Origin: JAFAZJ01 sp050183765
Lineage (GTDB): Bacteria > Pseudomonadota > Alphaproteobacteria > Reyranellales > Reyranellaceae
Direction of reading: 5' to 3'
DNA length: 64,000 bases
Assembly (NCBI GenBank): GCA_050183765.1
Contig: JBFXAZ010000010.1
Location: 1-64,000 of the forward strand
Shown: positions 24,771-33,240 of the stretch, piece by piece
Layout: every line of letters starts with the position of its first letter
How positions within the stretch are numbered: the first letter of the stretch is position 1
Translations under genes and position numbers: made by a program
The notes under the pieces: generated by a model
Seen by the model: only the letters and a program-made list of their open reading frames with translations
Told to the model about the DNA's origin: nothing
The model's database searches: none

Positions 24771-25661
24771 ATGGCGTACTGGTGGCTGAACCAGAACGAG
24801 GACGAGATCTATTTCTGGGACGATGAGCTGATCGTCGTGCCGCGCCGCGACAAGCTCGGCAAGACCGCGCCCGGCTTCGCCGTCGCCGCCGGCATGCAGC
24901 CCGGCGATCTCGGCTTCGCCTTCGTCGGCGGCGACCTCGAGGCGGTGTTCGCGGTGATCGGGGCCGGCGAGGAGGAGGTCATCGAGCTGGGCGCCGACGG
25001 CCAGCGCCGGCCGGCGCGCATCGTGCCCGGCCGCTTCGTCGACCTGCCGGTACCGCTGACCTTCGAAACGCTGAGCACCCTGCTGCGTGGCGCCCTGCCG
25101 CTCGTCGAGTCGCCGCTGCAGCCGGGCAACGAGCGGTCTGAAACGCGCGTTTACACGATCGAGGATGGCGTGGCGCAGCGCCTGATCCACGCCGTGCTGG
25201 TCGGCGACCCGGTCGCCGGCGGCGCGCTGGGCGATGCGATGGCCGCGGCGCTCGGCGCCAGCGCGCGCGACGACCAGGTCGTCGAGGCGCTGAGCGCGGC
25301 GCGGCTGGGCGCCGGCCCGTTCGGCGAGGCGGTCTTCGCGCTGTGGGACGGCGGCTGCGCCGCGACCGGCACGACCCATCGCGGCCTGGTGCAGGTCGTG
25401 CCGATCAAGCCCTGGGTGCTGGCCAGCGACGAGGAGCGGCTGGATCCGCAGAACGGCCTGCCGCTGACGCCGACCTGGCACGTCGCCTTCAGCAGCGGCC
25501 TGATCGCCTTCGAGGACGACGGCTCGATCGTGCTGGGCCGCGATCTCGATGCCGAGGACGCGCGCAGGGCCGGCATCGATCCCAAGTTCCGCCTGGCGCT
25601 CAAGGGCGACCGCCAGGCCGCCTATCTCGCCGCCCACCGCGCGGCGCTGTTCGACGGATGA
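24771..25661 (+). CDS. EVE-like / HNH_2-type protein with degenerate HNH site
   Basis: The 296-residue protein opens with YWWLNQNEDEI and MQPGDLGFAFVGG, matching the EVE/PUA-like N terminus (YWWVNQNQ, then xPGDxVFSF) that often precedes HNH nucleases. Residues about 196-258 follow the HNH_2 pattern: C196-A-A-T-G, VVPIKPW, N228-G, LTPTWH237-VAF and GLIAFEDDG. The first HNH histidine, normally in an AHIxPW context, is Pro211, and the FD after the third His is FS. The site looks inactivated. It may be a former modification-dependent nuclease or a binding protein. It overlaps the next gene by four bases (ATGA). Confidence 0.6.
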   Translation: MAYWWLNQNEDEIYFWDDELIVVPRRDKLGKTAPGFAVAAGMQPGDLGFAFVGGDLEAVFAVIGAGEEEVIELGADGQRRPARIVPGRFVDLPVPLTFETLSTLLRGALPLVESPLQPGNERSETRVYTIEDGVAQRLIHAVLVGDPVAGGALGDAMAAALGASARDDQVVEALSAARLGAGPFGEAVFALWDGGCAATGTTHRGLVQVVPIKPWVLASDEERLDPQNGLPLTPTWHVAFSSGLIAFEDDGSIVLGRDLDAEDARRAGIDPKFRLALKGDRQAAYLAAHRAALFDG

Positions 25662-26227
25662 GCGGCGAGCGGCGCCAACCGCCCTATCGCGTCGAGGGCG
25701 ACGCCGCGCTGATCGAGCTCAGCCTCGACACCGTCGCCCAGCTCTTCAACTCGCTCGACCCCGCGCCCTTCCTCGCCAGGGACCTCGACCGCGACGCCGA
25801 GGAATGGATCGTCGGCGCGCTCACCGAGCTGCCGGAAGGCCACCGACCGCTTCTCGTGATCCATCTGCCCGCGAGCGAAGCGGAGTCGACGGAAGCGAAG
25901 GGCCTGGCCGACGCGATCCACAACTACTTCGCCTACCGCGCCAGCGTCGCCGCGCGCGAGCTGCGCCTGGGCTTCGAGCACGGCCGTGTCAGCCTGATGA
26001 TCGGGCTCGCCTTCCTCGCCGCCTGCACGGGCCTGCGCGAGCTGCTGTCGGCCATGCTGCCGCACAACGTGTTCCAGCGCGGCCTGAACGAGGGCCTGCT
26101 GATCGTCGGCTGGGTCGCGATGTGGCGGCCGCTCGAAATCTATCTCTACGACTGGTGGCCGCATCGAAGGCGGCGTCGCCTCTTCGAACGCCTGGCGCGC
26201 ATCGACATCGAGGTGCGCAAGGTGTGA
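25658..26227 (+). CDS. Membrane protein of unknown function
   Basis: This 189-residue protein has an acidic soluble N-terminal half and two hydrophobic segments (about residues 107-125 and 143-160). A basic C-terminal tail follows (WWPHRRRRRLFERLARIDIEV). The pattern HNYFAYRASVAARELRLGF seems characteristic, but I cannot name the family. The ATG at 25658 overlaps the stop of the EVE/HNH gene, so the two are co-translated and may work together at the membrane. Confidence 0.65.
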   Translation: MSGERRQPPYRVEGDAALIELSLDTVAQLFNSLDPAPFLARDLDRDAEEWIVGALTELPEGHRPLLVIHLPASEAESTEAKGLADAIHNYFAYRASVAARELRLGFEHGRVSLMIGLAFLAACTGLRELLSAMLPHNVFQRGLNEGLLIVGWVAMWRPLEIYLYDWWPHRRRRRLFERLARIDIEVRKV

Positions 26228-26252
26228 CCGGGCGCGCCGTCGTCTCGACGGC

Positions 26253-26363
26253 ATCATGAAGATATTCACCACAGAGACACAGAGGTCACAGAGAACGGCA
26301 TGCCCACAGCCTTTTCTTTGTCTTCCTCCGTGTCTCTGTGTCTCTGTGGTTCGTATTCATGAT
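26253..26363. repeat. Inverted repeat family C (CACAGAGACACAGAG type)
   Basis: The left arm contains ATTCACCACAGAGACACAGAGG and the right arm CCTCCGTGTCTCTGTGTCTCTGTGG, with a T-rich centre CTTTTCTTTG. The outermost bases ATCATGAAG and TCATGAT also pair. It fills the gap between the membrane-protein gene and the alpha/beta hydrolase gene. Only one copy was seen in the window. Confidence 0.75.
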
Positions 26364-26388
26364 GCCGGCGCAACGCCGGCGGTCCCAA

Positions 26389-27390
26389 TCAGCGTGCGCC
26401 GATCGTCGCCATCAGGTGCGCGCGCACGTCCGTGACGGCGCGCGCCAGCGCCTCGGGATTGCCGCCGAAATGCGCGCCGCGCGTCATGCAGCCGCGAAGG
26501 TAGGCGCCGATGCGCTCCGGCGGCACCACCGCGCCGTCGTCCCAGCGCCGGCCCTGCACCGGCTCGAGCTCGATATCCATGCGGCAGTCGCGCGCCGACT
26601 GGACGTTGGCGAAGAGGCGCACCGGGCCGGGCGAGTCGAAGCCATGCGACGCATCGGGATAGACGATCGAGCGGATCGGCGCGCCCTTGCCGCGGAACCA
26701 GTCGATATAGCGCGCGCACTGCGCCGCCGGGGTGTAGTCGTCCGCGCCGCCCATCAGCACCAGCATCGGCGCGCCCGTGATCTCGCGCGAGACGTAGGGC
26801 AGCGCGCAGGAGGGATAGAGCGGCACATGGGTGGCGAAGCGCAGATCGCCCGCCACGGCGCGGCGAAGCGGCTCGAGCGCGGTATAGAACGAGACCTGGC
26901 CGCCCTTGGAGAAGCCCATGATGCCGATGCGGCCGGGATCGATGCGGGGATGCGTGGACAGCAGCTTCAGGGCGGCGAAGGCATCGGCGACCATGGCCAT
27001 GGTCGGGACTCGGCTCTGATCCTCGGCCGTGGCGCGCACACCGCGCGGCCGGAACGAGTCGGTGACGAAGGCCGCGACGCCCATGTCGAGAAGACGTTTG
27101 GCCCAGGCATGCTCGCGGCCGGCGGAGATCCCGCCGCTGCCATGCACCACCACCATCGCCGGCACCCGCGCCGTCCCCGGCGGCAGGCTGAGCGTGCCCA
27201 GAATCTCGACGCCGGGTCCGGTGCCGCCCATCAGCGCCGTCGGCCCCGACGGCGAGGACGAGGCGAAGCGGATCTCGCCGGCGCGGCCGTCGCGCAGGTC
27301 CGTCACGGGCTGCGCCTGGGCGCCAAGCGCCCAGAGCAGGCCGACCAGCATTCCCACCACTCTACGCACAGCGGTTCTCCCTGGAGGCAT
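26389..27390 (-). CDS. Dienelactone-hydrolase-like alpha/beta hydrolase, exported
   Basis: The 333-residue protein has a signal peptide (about residues 1-26, LLWALGAQAQ) and an alpha/beta-hydrolase core. The nucleophile elbow is G-F-S161-K-G-G. The acid is probably Asp218 in GGADDYTP, and the base is His249 in DASHGF. An oxyanion strand appears as VVVHGSGGIS. It would hydrolyse an ester or lactone in the periplasm. The ATG at 27390 lies 2 bases after the HAD gene's stop, so it belongs to the SDR-HAD-hydrolase cluster. Confidence 0.87.
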   Translation of the reverse strand: MPPGRTAVRRVVGMLVGLLWALGAQAQPVTDLRDGRAGEIRFASSSPSGPTALMGGTGPGVEILGTLSLPPGTARVPAMVVVHGSGGISAGREHAWAKRLLDMGVAAFVTDSFRPRGVRATAEDQSRVPTMAMVADAFAALKLLSTHPRIDPGRIGIMGFSKGGQVSFYTALEPLRRAVAGDLRFATHVPLYPSCALPYVSREITGAPMLVLMGGADDYTPAAQCARYIDWFRGKGAPIRSIVYPDASHGFDSPGPVRLFANVQSARDCRMDIELEPVQGRRWDDGAVVPPERIGAYLRGCMTRGAHFGGNPEALARAVTDVRAHLMATIGAR

Positions 27391-27392
27391 TG

Positions 27393-28079
27393 TCAACGCG
27401 CCATCAACCGATCGATCGCAAGGGCCAGCCCGTCGGCGTCGCGCGCCTCGGCGTCGGGCATTTCCGTCCAGTCGCGCGGCTCGACGTCGCGCCAGCGCCC
27501 GACGCGCAGCCAGATGGTACCTATGCCCAGCCGCCGCGCCGGCGCGATGTCGGCGTCGATGCGGTCGCCGATCACCAGGCATTCCGCGCGTCCCGCGCCG
27601 CAGGCCTCGGCGGCGGCGGCCAGCAGACGCGGATCGGGCTTCGCCGTGTCGAGCGCCGCGCCGCTGACGGCGGCGTCGAACAACGCGCCGTAGCCCAGGG
27701 CATCGATGCGGCCGCCGAGATCGCGCGGCGCATCGTCGAAGGCCACCAGGCCGATGCCGCCGGCGCGCAGGCTGGCGACCAGCTCGATCATCCCGGACCG
27801 CGCCACGCCCTTGCTGTCGGCGCCGCGCGTCTGCGCGAAGCGCGTCCACACGCTGTGCGCCAGCGCCGGCGAGCGGCCGGCGAGACTCCAGATCACGCCG
27901 CGCCAGAAATCCGGTGCGCGCGCTTCGAGCGTCGCGCTTTCGGCGGCAAGGTAGTCGGCGGGCTGCAGGTGGACGCTCTCGCGGCGGAACAGGTCGACGA
28001 CCAGCGCGTCGGCGCGGTCGTCGAGCCCGGCCGTGTCCTCGAGCGGGCCGCCGACGTCGAACAGGATCGCGCGGATCAC
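27393..28079 (-). CDS. HAD-family hydrolase
   Basis: The 228-residue protein has HAD motif I FDVGGPLED (first Asp conserved, second replaced by Gly as in many FDxGG members). Motif III is TAKPDPRLL and motif IV is CLVIGDRIDADIAPARRLG. It should act on a phosphorylated metabolite, but loss of the second motif-I Asp may alter or remove phosphatase activity. The GTG start at 28079 overlaps the upstream SDR stop by four bases (GTGA). Confidence 0.85.
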   Translation of the reverse strand: MIRAILFDVGGPLEDTAGLDDRADALVVDLFRRESVHLQPADYLAAESATLEARAPDFWRGVIWSLAGRSPALAHSVWTRFAQTRGADSKGVARSGMIELVASLRAGGIGLVAFDDAPRDLGGRIDALGYGALFDAAVSGAALDTAKPDPRLLAAAAEACGAGRAECLVIGDRIDADIAPARRLGIGTIWLRVGRWRDVEPRDWTEMPDAEARDADGLALAIDRLMAR

Positions 28080-28756
28080 CACTCGAAGCGCGCGCCGTCG
28101 TAGTTGATGAAGGAGCCGTTGTCGGCCGGCGTCAGCCCCTCGATCACCTTTGTCATGCCGGCGATGCTGACCGGCGGCGTGACCGGCGCCGCGGCACCGC
28201 CCATGTCGGTCGACACCCAGCCGGGATGCAGCACGACGCAGGTCAGGCCGCGTCCTTTGGTGTCGGTGGCGAGGCTCTTCCATTCCATGTTCAGCGCCGC
28301 CTTGCTGGCGCGATAGGCGTAGCGGCCGCCCTCGCGGTTCAGCCCGATGCTGCCCAGCCGGCTGGAGATCGCCACCATCGCCTTGCGCTGCGAGGCCGCG
28401 ACGTGGTCGAGGAAGGCCTCGGCCAGCTTCAGCGGCGCGAGCGCGTTGATGCGGAAGGTCTCGAGCCAGACATCGGCATCGATGCTGCCCAGCTCGACCG
28501 CCTCGCGCCCGGCAACGCCGGCATTGGCCAGCAGCACGTCGATCGCCTCGCCCTTCAGGCTCTGCGCCAGCTTCGCCGTCGCGGCGAAATCGCCGACGTC
28601 GAGCCGGTGCCGCACCACGTCGCCCTTCACCGCATTCAGCGCCGCCGCTTGCGGATCGCGCGCGCAAGCGTGCACCCGCCAGCCGGCGGCGGCGTAGTGC
28701 TTGACGAACTCGATGCCGAGGCCGCGACTGGCACCGGTGAGCAGGATGGTCGGCAT
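28076..28756 (-). CDS. SDR-family NAD(P)-dependent oxidoreductase (C-factor-like)
   Basis: This 226-residue short-chain dehydrogenase has TGASRGLG at the N terminus, NAGV after beta-4, and the YAYRASKAALN active site with Tyr and Lys. Near the C terminus it reads LHPGWVSTDMGGAAAPVTP, a segment shared with CsgA/C-factor-like SDRs. The cofactor is NAD(P), the substrate unknown. It is first in an operon with the HAD and alpha/beta-hydrolase genes. Confidence 0.92.
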   Translation of the reverse strand: MPTILLTGASRGLGIEFVKHYAAAGWRVHACARDPQAAALNAVKGDVVRHRLDVGDFAATAKLAQSLKGEAIDVLLANAGVAGREAVELGSIDADVWLETFRINALAPLKLAEAFLDHVAASQRKAMVAISSRLGSIGLNREGGRYAYRASKAALNMEWKSLATDTKGRGLTCVVLHPGWVSTDMGGAAAPVTPPVSIAGMTKVIEGLTPADNGSFINYDGARFEW

Positions 28757-28845
28757 GAGACTCTCGCTGGACGATGGGCGGCGCAGTCCAGCACGAGCCC
28801 GCGCGGCGCGTCGAGCCTAGAGTGTGCCGCGGACAGGTTTGGCTT

Positions 28846-28914
28846 CTGTCATCCCGAGCGCAGCGAGGGATCCAGGGAAGCCGCCTAGATCCCTCGCTGC
28901 GCTCGGGATGACAG
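28846..28914. repeat. Palindromic repeat family B, copy 3 (perfect 27-bp arms)
   Basis: The arms at 28846-28872 and 28888-28914 are exact inverted copies (core GTCATCCCGAGCGCAGCGAG) separated by 15 bases. This variant has CCCGAGCG where copies 1, 2 and 4 have CCTGAGCG. The lack of mismatches suggests recent arrival or strong constraint. It could also act as a terminator. Confidence 0.85.
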
Positions 28915-28941
28915 TCCCGATTCAACGTGCCCGAACATTGC

Positions 28942-29367
28942 CTAGTCTTTGCCGGCGGGCGGCGTGGGCCGGCTGTAGGTCTCGCGGGTCGCGATGATCG
29001 TGTGCGCCGCGCAGCCATTGACGCGCTCGACGTTGGCTCGCGCGTATTCGGGCGAAACCATCATGTCGATGAACGCCTTGCGCGAGGGATAGCGCACCAG
29101 CGCGACGTAGTCCCAGCGGTTGGCGTCGGGCACGCCCAGCGCCACGGCCTCCGCCGTTCCGGTCCAGGTGATGGTGCCGCCGCGCGCCTTGATCAGCTTG
29201 ATGGCCAGCGCGCTGTAGCGGAGATAGGCGTCCCAGCCGCTGCCGTTGCCGTCCAGCGAGCGTTCGCGGAAGCGCATCAGGTTGAGCATCACCACCGGCG
29301 CGTTGTCGGGCAGGGCCGCCAGCGCGTCGCGGTTCAGGTCGTCGATCGAGTCCGGCGCCGTCGTCAT
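28942..29367 (-). CDS. DUF1330-family protein (dimeric alpha/beta-barrel fold)
   Basis: The 141-residue protein has VVMLNLMRFRE, YSALAIKLIKARGG and YPSRKAFIDMMVSPEYA, the pattern of DUF1330 proteins, which adopt a ferredoxin-like dimeric barrel. Members may be small monooxygenase-like or stress proteins; the reaction is unknown. Its ATG overlaps the TetR regulator's stop by four bases (ATGA), so the regulator probably controls its own operon including this gene. Confidence 0.85.
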   Translation of the reverse strand: MTTAPDSIDDLNRDALAALPDNAPVVMLNLMRFRERSLDGNGSGWDAYLRYSALAIKLIKARGGTITWTGTAEAVALGVPDANRWDYVALVRYPSRKAFIDMMVSPEYARANVERVNGCAAHTIIATRETYSRPTPPAGKD

Positions 29368-30014
29368 GTGGGTTCCGCCTTCCGTCGCGGCCGCCTGGCC
29401 GCCGGCCGCTTCGTTCGTCTACCGCCGCCCGGCGGATCGAGCAGGCGCAGCGCCGGCCGGGCGATGCTTTCCAGGCTCGCGCGGTCGGCCCGCGTGCGCG
29501 CCAGCACGCGGATGCCCAGCAGCACGCCCAGCAGGTGGCCGGCGGTCTCCTCTGCATCGAGGTCGCGCGCGATCGAACCGGCCTCCTGGCCGCGCAGGAT
29601 GGCGCGGCGGAAGAAGGCGCGGATCTCGTCGAGATAGCCGGCGACGACCTTGCCGAGATCGGCATCGTGCGGCGCCACGTCGAGCGCGGAGTTCACCAGC
29701 AGGCAGCCCTTGCGCTGGCGATCCGACAGCGAGCGCTCGATGATCTCGGCCAGGAAGGCGGCGATCGCCTCCCTGCCCTGGCCGCTCGCCTCCAGCCGCG
29801 CGATGCGCGCGCGCGAGGAGCGGTCGGCGTAGCGTTCGAGCGCCCGGGCGAACAGCGCGCGCTTGTCGCCGAAGGCGTTGTAGAGGCTGGCGCCGCCGAT
29901 GCCCATGTCGTGCGCGAGGTCGCGCACCGAGGTCGCCTCGTACCCCTGGCACCAGAACCGCTCGATCGCCGCATCCACGGCGCGCGTCTCGTCGAAGCTC
30001 TTCAGTCGGCCCAT
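29364..30014 (-). CDS. TetR/AcrR-family transcriptional regulator
   Basis: The 216-residue repressor has an N-terminal TetR helix-turn-helix (residues about 8-54, ATSVRDLAHDMGIGGASLYNAFGDKRALF). A helical ligand domain follows, with the CLLVNSALDVAPHD segment common in the AcuR/YcdC-like branch, and a basic C-terminal tail. The ATG at 30014 is chosen since MGRLKSFDE is the family-typical start. It is divergent from a DMT exporter gene (68-base gap), so that exporter is a likely target. Confidence 0.92.
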   Translation of the reverse strand: MGRLKSFDETRAVDAAIERFWCQGYEATSVRDLAHDMGIGGASLYNAFGDKRALFARALERYADRSSRARIARLEASGQGREAIAAFLAEIIERSLSDRQRKGCLLVNSALDVAPHDADLGKVVAGYLDEIRAFFRRAILRGQEAGSIARDLDAEETAGHLLGVLLGIRVLARTRADRASLESIARPALRLLDPPGGGRRTKRPAARRPRRKAEPT

Positions 30015-30069
30015 GCGTCCCTCAAACCACTTTTCTGGAGCACGCGCTACAAAATACTTCGTGGCCCGG

Positions 30070-30090
30070 CCGGCGCATGCTATGCGCCGG
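30070..30090 (+). promoter_or_regulatory. Hairpin over the DMT transporter start codon
   Basis: CCGGCGCAT and ATGCGCCGG form a perfect 9-bp inverted repeat around GCT, and the second arm begins with the likely start codon at 30082. In RNA it would bury the start codon. As DNA it could be an operator for the divergent TetR regulator. It may also be chance in GC-rich DNA. Confidence 0.35.
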
Positions 30091-31038
30091 ACGATGGCGT
30101 TGGCGGGCGAGGATGCGGAGCGTACCCGGCGAGAGCGCTGGGGGCTCCTGTCCGGTGCCGCCATGGCGCTGGGCGCCTCGCTGTCGTTCGCCGCGGCGCG
30201 CGCCGGGATCAACGGCGGGCTGGGCGCCTTCGACCTGATCTTCGCGCGCTTCATCGTCGCCGGCGCGATCATGCTGCCGCCGCTGCTGCTGTGGGGCCTG
30301 CGCGGCTTCGCCGGTATCGGCGCGCGGCGCGCCCTGATCCTGACCGCGCTGGGCGGCGTGCCGTTCGCGCTGCTGCAGACCGGCGGCTACGCGTTTGCGC
30401 CGCTCGCCCATGGCGCCGTCATCGCGCCCTCGACGGTCACCATCGTCGCCACCGCCGGCGCCGCGCTCTTCCTGCGCGAGCGGCTGGGCCGCGCCCACCT
30501 CGCCGGCGGCGCCGTCGTGCTGGCCGGCATCGGCCTGATCGGCTGGGACGGCATCGCGCACGCCGCCGAAAGCGGCGCGCTGACATGGCTGGGCGACCTG
30601 CTGTTCTTCACCTCCAGCCTGCTGTGGGCCAGCTTCACGCTGCTGATCCGGCACTGGCGGCTGTCGGCGATCCGCGTGACGGCGGTGGTCGCGGTGCTCT
30701 CGGTGGTGGTCTCGACGCCGGCCTATCTGCTGGTGATGGGCACCGCCCACCTCGCCGCCCTGCCGCTCGGCGTTCTCGCGTTCCAGGGCCTGATCCAGGG
30801 CGGCCTGCAGGGCGTGATCACCATGATTGCCTACGGCCAGGCGGTGGTCTGGCTCGGCGTCAGCCGCGCCGTCCTGTTCCCCGCGATCGTGCCGGCGGTA
30901 TCGGTCCTGGTCGGCATCCCGATCGTCGGCGAGATCCCCGGCGTGCTGCAGATCGCCGGCCTCGGGCTGGTGACCGTCGGGTTGCTGACGACCACGGGCG
31001 TGCTGGGCCGCCTCGTCGCGCGCGGCCGCACGCCCTGA
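30082..31038 (+). CDS. DMT-superfamily (EamA) transporter
   Basis: The 318-residue membrane protein has about ten hydrophobic segments in two EamA repeats. Its N terminus is basic, followed by GLLSGAAMALGASLSFAAARAGI. The start is either 30082 or the ATG at 30094, both near a hairpin. It is divergent from the TetR regulator and is likely its target as an efflux or metabolite exporter. It is not closely similar to the other DMT gene at 23811. Confidence 0.87.
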   Translation: MRRTMALAGEDAERTRRERWGLLSGAAMALGASLSFAAARAGINGGLGAFDLIFARFIVAGAIMLPPLLLWGLRGFAGIGARRALILTALGGVPFALLQTGGYAFAPLAHGAVIAPSTVTIVATAGAALFLRERLGRAHLAGGAVVLAGIGLIGWDGIAHAAESGALTWLGDLLFFTSSLLWASFTLLIRHWRLSAIRVTAVVAVLSVVVSTPAYLLVMGTAHLAALPLGVLAFQGLIQGGLQGVITMIAYGQAVVWLGVSRAVLFPAIVPAVSVLVGIPIVGEIPGVLQIAGLGLVTVGLLTTTGVLGRLVARGRTP

Positions 31039-31048
31039 GACGCGGCGC

Positions 31049-32257
31049 CTACTCGGCGGCCTTGGCCACCGGCGCCGGCGGGAAGACCGCCTTGGACTGG
31101 AACAGCGCGTCGATGTCGCCCTGGCCGTAGCCGAAATCGCGCAGGATCTCGGCGCCGTTCTCGCCGACATGCGGCGCGTAGTTCAGCCTCGGCTCCGTGT
31201 CGCGCGCCGGCGGCAGGCCGGGGATCTGCGCGAAGGGCAGGCGCTTGGTGCCGGGCTGCTCGACCCAGTCGACCGCGCCCACCGCCTTCACGTGCGGATG
31301 CTCGAGATAGTCGGCGTAGTTGTTGACCCGCTCGCAGAACACTTCCTGCGCCTGCAAGAGCTCGATCCACTCCGCGGTCTTCTTGGCCGGCATCGCCTCG
31401 TTGAGCGCCTTCATGATCTTGGGCGTGCCGCGGATGCGGTCCTCGTGCGTCTGCAGGGTCGGGTCGTCGGCGATGTCCTGCCGGCCGACCAGCTCGAAGA
31501 GCTTGCGGAAATGGTGCGGGCGCATGGCGCTGAGCACGATGTGGCCGTCGGCGGTCTTGAAGGTGCCGGCCGGCATGTAGAGCGGCGGCGGCGTGCCGTT
31601 GCTCCAGACGTATTCCATCAGCTTGGCGCCCTGGTAGGCGGCGGCGGCCTGCATCAGCGACAGGTCGAGGTAGGTGCCTTCGCCGAAGCGCATCTGGCGC
31701 ATCAGCGCCGGCGACAGCGCGTTGAAGACGTAGAGGCCTGTCGTGACGTCGACCGCGATCATGCCCTGGCGATGCGGCCAGCCCTCGGCGGTGCGGTTCA
31801 TCACCATCATGCCGCTGAAGGCCTGGATCAGGCCGTCGACCGTGGGCCGCTTGTTGTTCGGGCCGGTCTGGCCGAAGCCCGAGACCGAGGCGTAGATCAC
31901 GTTGGGATTGATCGCCTTGACGTCGTCGTAGCTGAGGCCCAGCCGCTTGATCACGCCGGGCCGGAAGCTCTCGATGACGATGTTGGCCCTGGCGGCGATC
32001 CTCTTCACCACCTCGAGCCCCTTGGGCGATTTCAGGTCGATGGCGATCGAGCGCTTGCCGCGGTTGAAGGCGATCGAATGGGCGCAGTGATCGCCCTGGA
32101 TCTCGCCCAGCCCGCGGCCCCAGTCGCCCTCCGGCGGCTCGATCTTCACCACGTCGGCGCCGTGCTGGGCCAGCAGCATGGTGCTGTGCGGCCCCGCCAC
32201 GCCCTGCGTGAGGTCGAGCACGAGGATGCCCTCGAAAGCCTTGTGCTGGCTGGTCAT
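31049..32257 (-). CDS. CaiB/BaiF CoA-transferase family protein (copy 1, solitary)
   Basis: The 402-residue class III CoA-transferase has LVLDLTQGVAGPHSTMLLAQHGADVVKIEPPEGD at the N terminus and a YASVSGFGQTGP segment. The catalytic Asp region of the family reads LYLDLSLMQAAAAYQG, near the middle. These enzymes move CoA between carboxylic acids, as in carnitine, oxalate or bile-acid metabolism. The ATG at 32257 is preferred over an in-frame one at 32302 since MTSQHKAFEGI matches family starts. The acyl substrate is unknown. Confidence 0.92.
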   Translation of the reverse strand: MTSQHKAFEGILVLDLTQGVAGPHSTMLLAQHGADVVKIEPPEGDWGRGLGEIQGDHCAHSIAFNRGKRSIAIDLKSPKGLEVVKRIAARANIVIESFRPGVIKRLGLSYDDVKAINPNVIYASVSGFGQTGPNNKRPTVDGLIQAFSGMMVMNRTAEGWPHRQGMIAVDVTTGLYVFNALSPALMRQMRFGEGTYLDLSLMQAAAAYQGAKLMEYVWSNGTPPPLYMPAGTFKTADGHIVLSAMRPHHFRKLFELVGRQDIADDPTLQTHEDRIRGTPKIMKALNEAMPAKKTAEWIELLQAQEVFCERVNNYADYLEHPHVKAVGAVDWVEQPGTKRLPFAQIPGLPPARDTEPRLNYAPHVGENGAEILRDFGYGQGDIDALFQSKAVFPPAPVAKAAE

Positions 32258-32436
32258 GTCCGTCCTGTGGTCACGCGTTTCCCTGACGCGAAATTCTGTC
32301 ATCGCACCGCACGAGGCAAGCGATTCCCGGGCGGCGCGCGGGCATGGCGGTCATGCGGCGCATCTTTGCACGCCGCCGCCACCGCGCCACCACGATGTCG
32401 CGGTATCCATCGGCGTCCGGGCATGGGAGCCATGGC

Positions 32437-32670
32437 ATGAAAAACCTCCTGCTGACCATCACCCAGCTTGCCGGCGGCGCCTTCGTGCTCGCCGGCATCC
32501 TCGCCTTCGTCAACCTGTCGACCGGCTGGCGTCTGGGCCTGAAGGGCGCGGCAGTGCCCGCCGATCCGGTGTTCGGGATATTCATGATTTCGCTCGGCGG
32601 TCTCGTGCTGGGCCTGCTGTGGCTCTTCTCGCGCCGCAAGCCGGCGGCCGGGCCGGAAGGCCGACCTTAG
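32437..32670 (+). CDS. Small two-helix membrane protein
   Basis: The 77-residue product starts at 32437 behind GGGAG and has two hydrophobic helices (about residues 5-23 and 46-64) with a basic tail (SRRKPAAGPEG). I recognise no family. It is convergent with the L,D-transpeptidase gene, overlapping it by four bases. Its coding status rests on the ribosome site and clean helix pattern. Confidence 0.6.
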   Translation: MKNLLLTITQLAGGAFVLAGILAFVNLSTGWRLGLKGAAVPADPVFGIFMISLGGLVLGLLWLFSRRKPAAGPEGRP

Positions 32671-33197
32671 GCCATCGCCGTGACGCGCAGCCGCGCGTCG
32701 GGGCCGACGGTCGCCAGCAAGCGCACCAGATCGGGCGAGGCGATGGCGACGCATCCCTCGGTCGGGCCGTAATCCGGCCGCGCCACGTGCAGGAAGATCG
32801 CGCTGCCGGCGCCGGGCACGACCGGGCCGTCGTTGTAGCCGAGCTCGACCACGAGGTCGTACAGCGCGTCGTCGCGCCATAGCCGTTCATGCCGTGCCGG
32901 GTGCGGCAGCACGACCGGCCGATTGTAATCGGCCGATGCCGGGTCGTCGCACCAGCCATCCCCGGGCGTGATCGCCCGCGTGACCAAGCCTCGGGTCGTC
33001 GGCATCTCGAGCCGGTCGGCGCGGTACCACAGCCGGCGCAGCGCGAAGCTGCCCAGCGGCGTCGCACCATCGCCCTCGCGCTTGTCGGCGCGCACGCCGG
33101 CGCGGCCCAGGGCGCAGGGCACCAGCAAGGAGCCGCAGCGCATCACGCCGCGGCCGGGGCGGCGGGGCTCGGCGAGAACCTCGATCAGGTCGTCCAT
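32667..33197 (-). CDS. L,D-transpeptidase family (YkuD fold) protein
   Basis: The 176-residue protein contains the YkuD catalytic stretch with His137 and Cys149 (IFLHVARPDYGPTEGCVAI), a variant of the HxxxSxGC pattern in which Thr-Glu replaces Ser-His. Upstream are PLGSFALRRLWYR and the substrate-groove-like DALYDLVVELGYND. There is no signal peptide, so it may be cytoplasmic or exported by another route. YkuD enzymes form 3-3 peptidoglycan cross-links, but short soluble members may have other peptide targets. Confidence 0.85.
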   Translation of the reverse strand: MDDLIEVLAEPRRPGRGVMRCGSLLVPCALGRAGVRADKREGDGATPLGSFALRRLWYRADRLEMPTTRGLVTRAITPGDGWCDDPASADYNRPVVLPHPARHERLWRDDALYDLVVELGYNDGPVVPGAGSAIFLHVARPDYGPTEGCVAIASPDLVRLLATVGPDARLRVTAMA

Positions 33198-33240
33198 GGC
33201 GTGCTAAGGCTGGCGGGCATTTCGTCTTGCGGGGAAAACC

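Noticed and set aside
26253..26363. Possible CRISPR or tandem repeat
   Set aside because: It is one inverted repeat of related CACAGAG units, without regular spacing or spacers.
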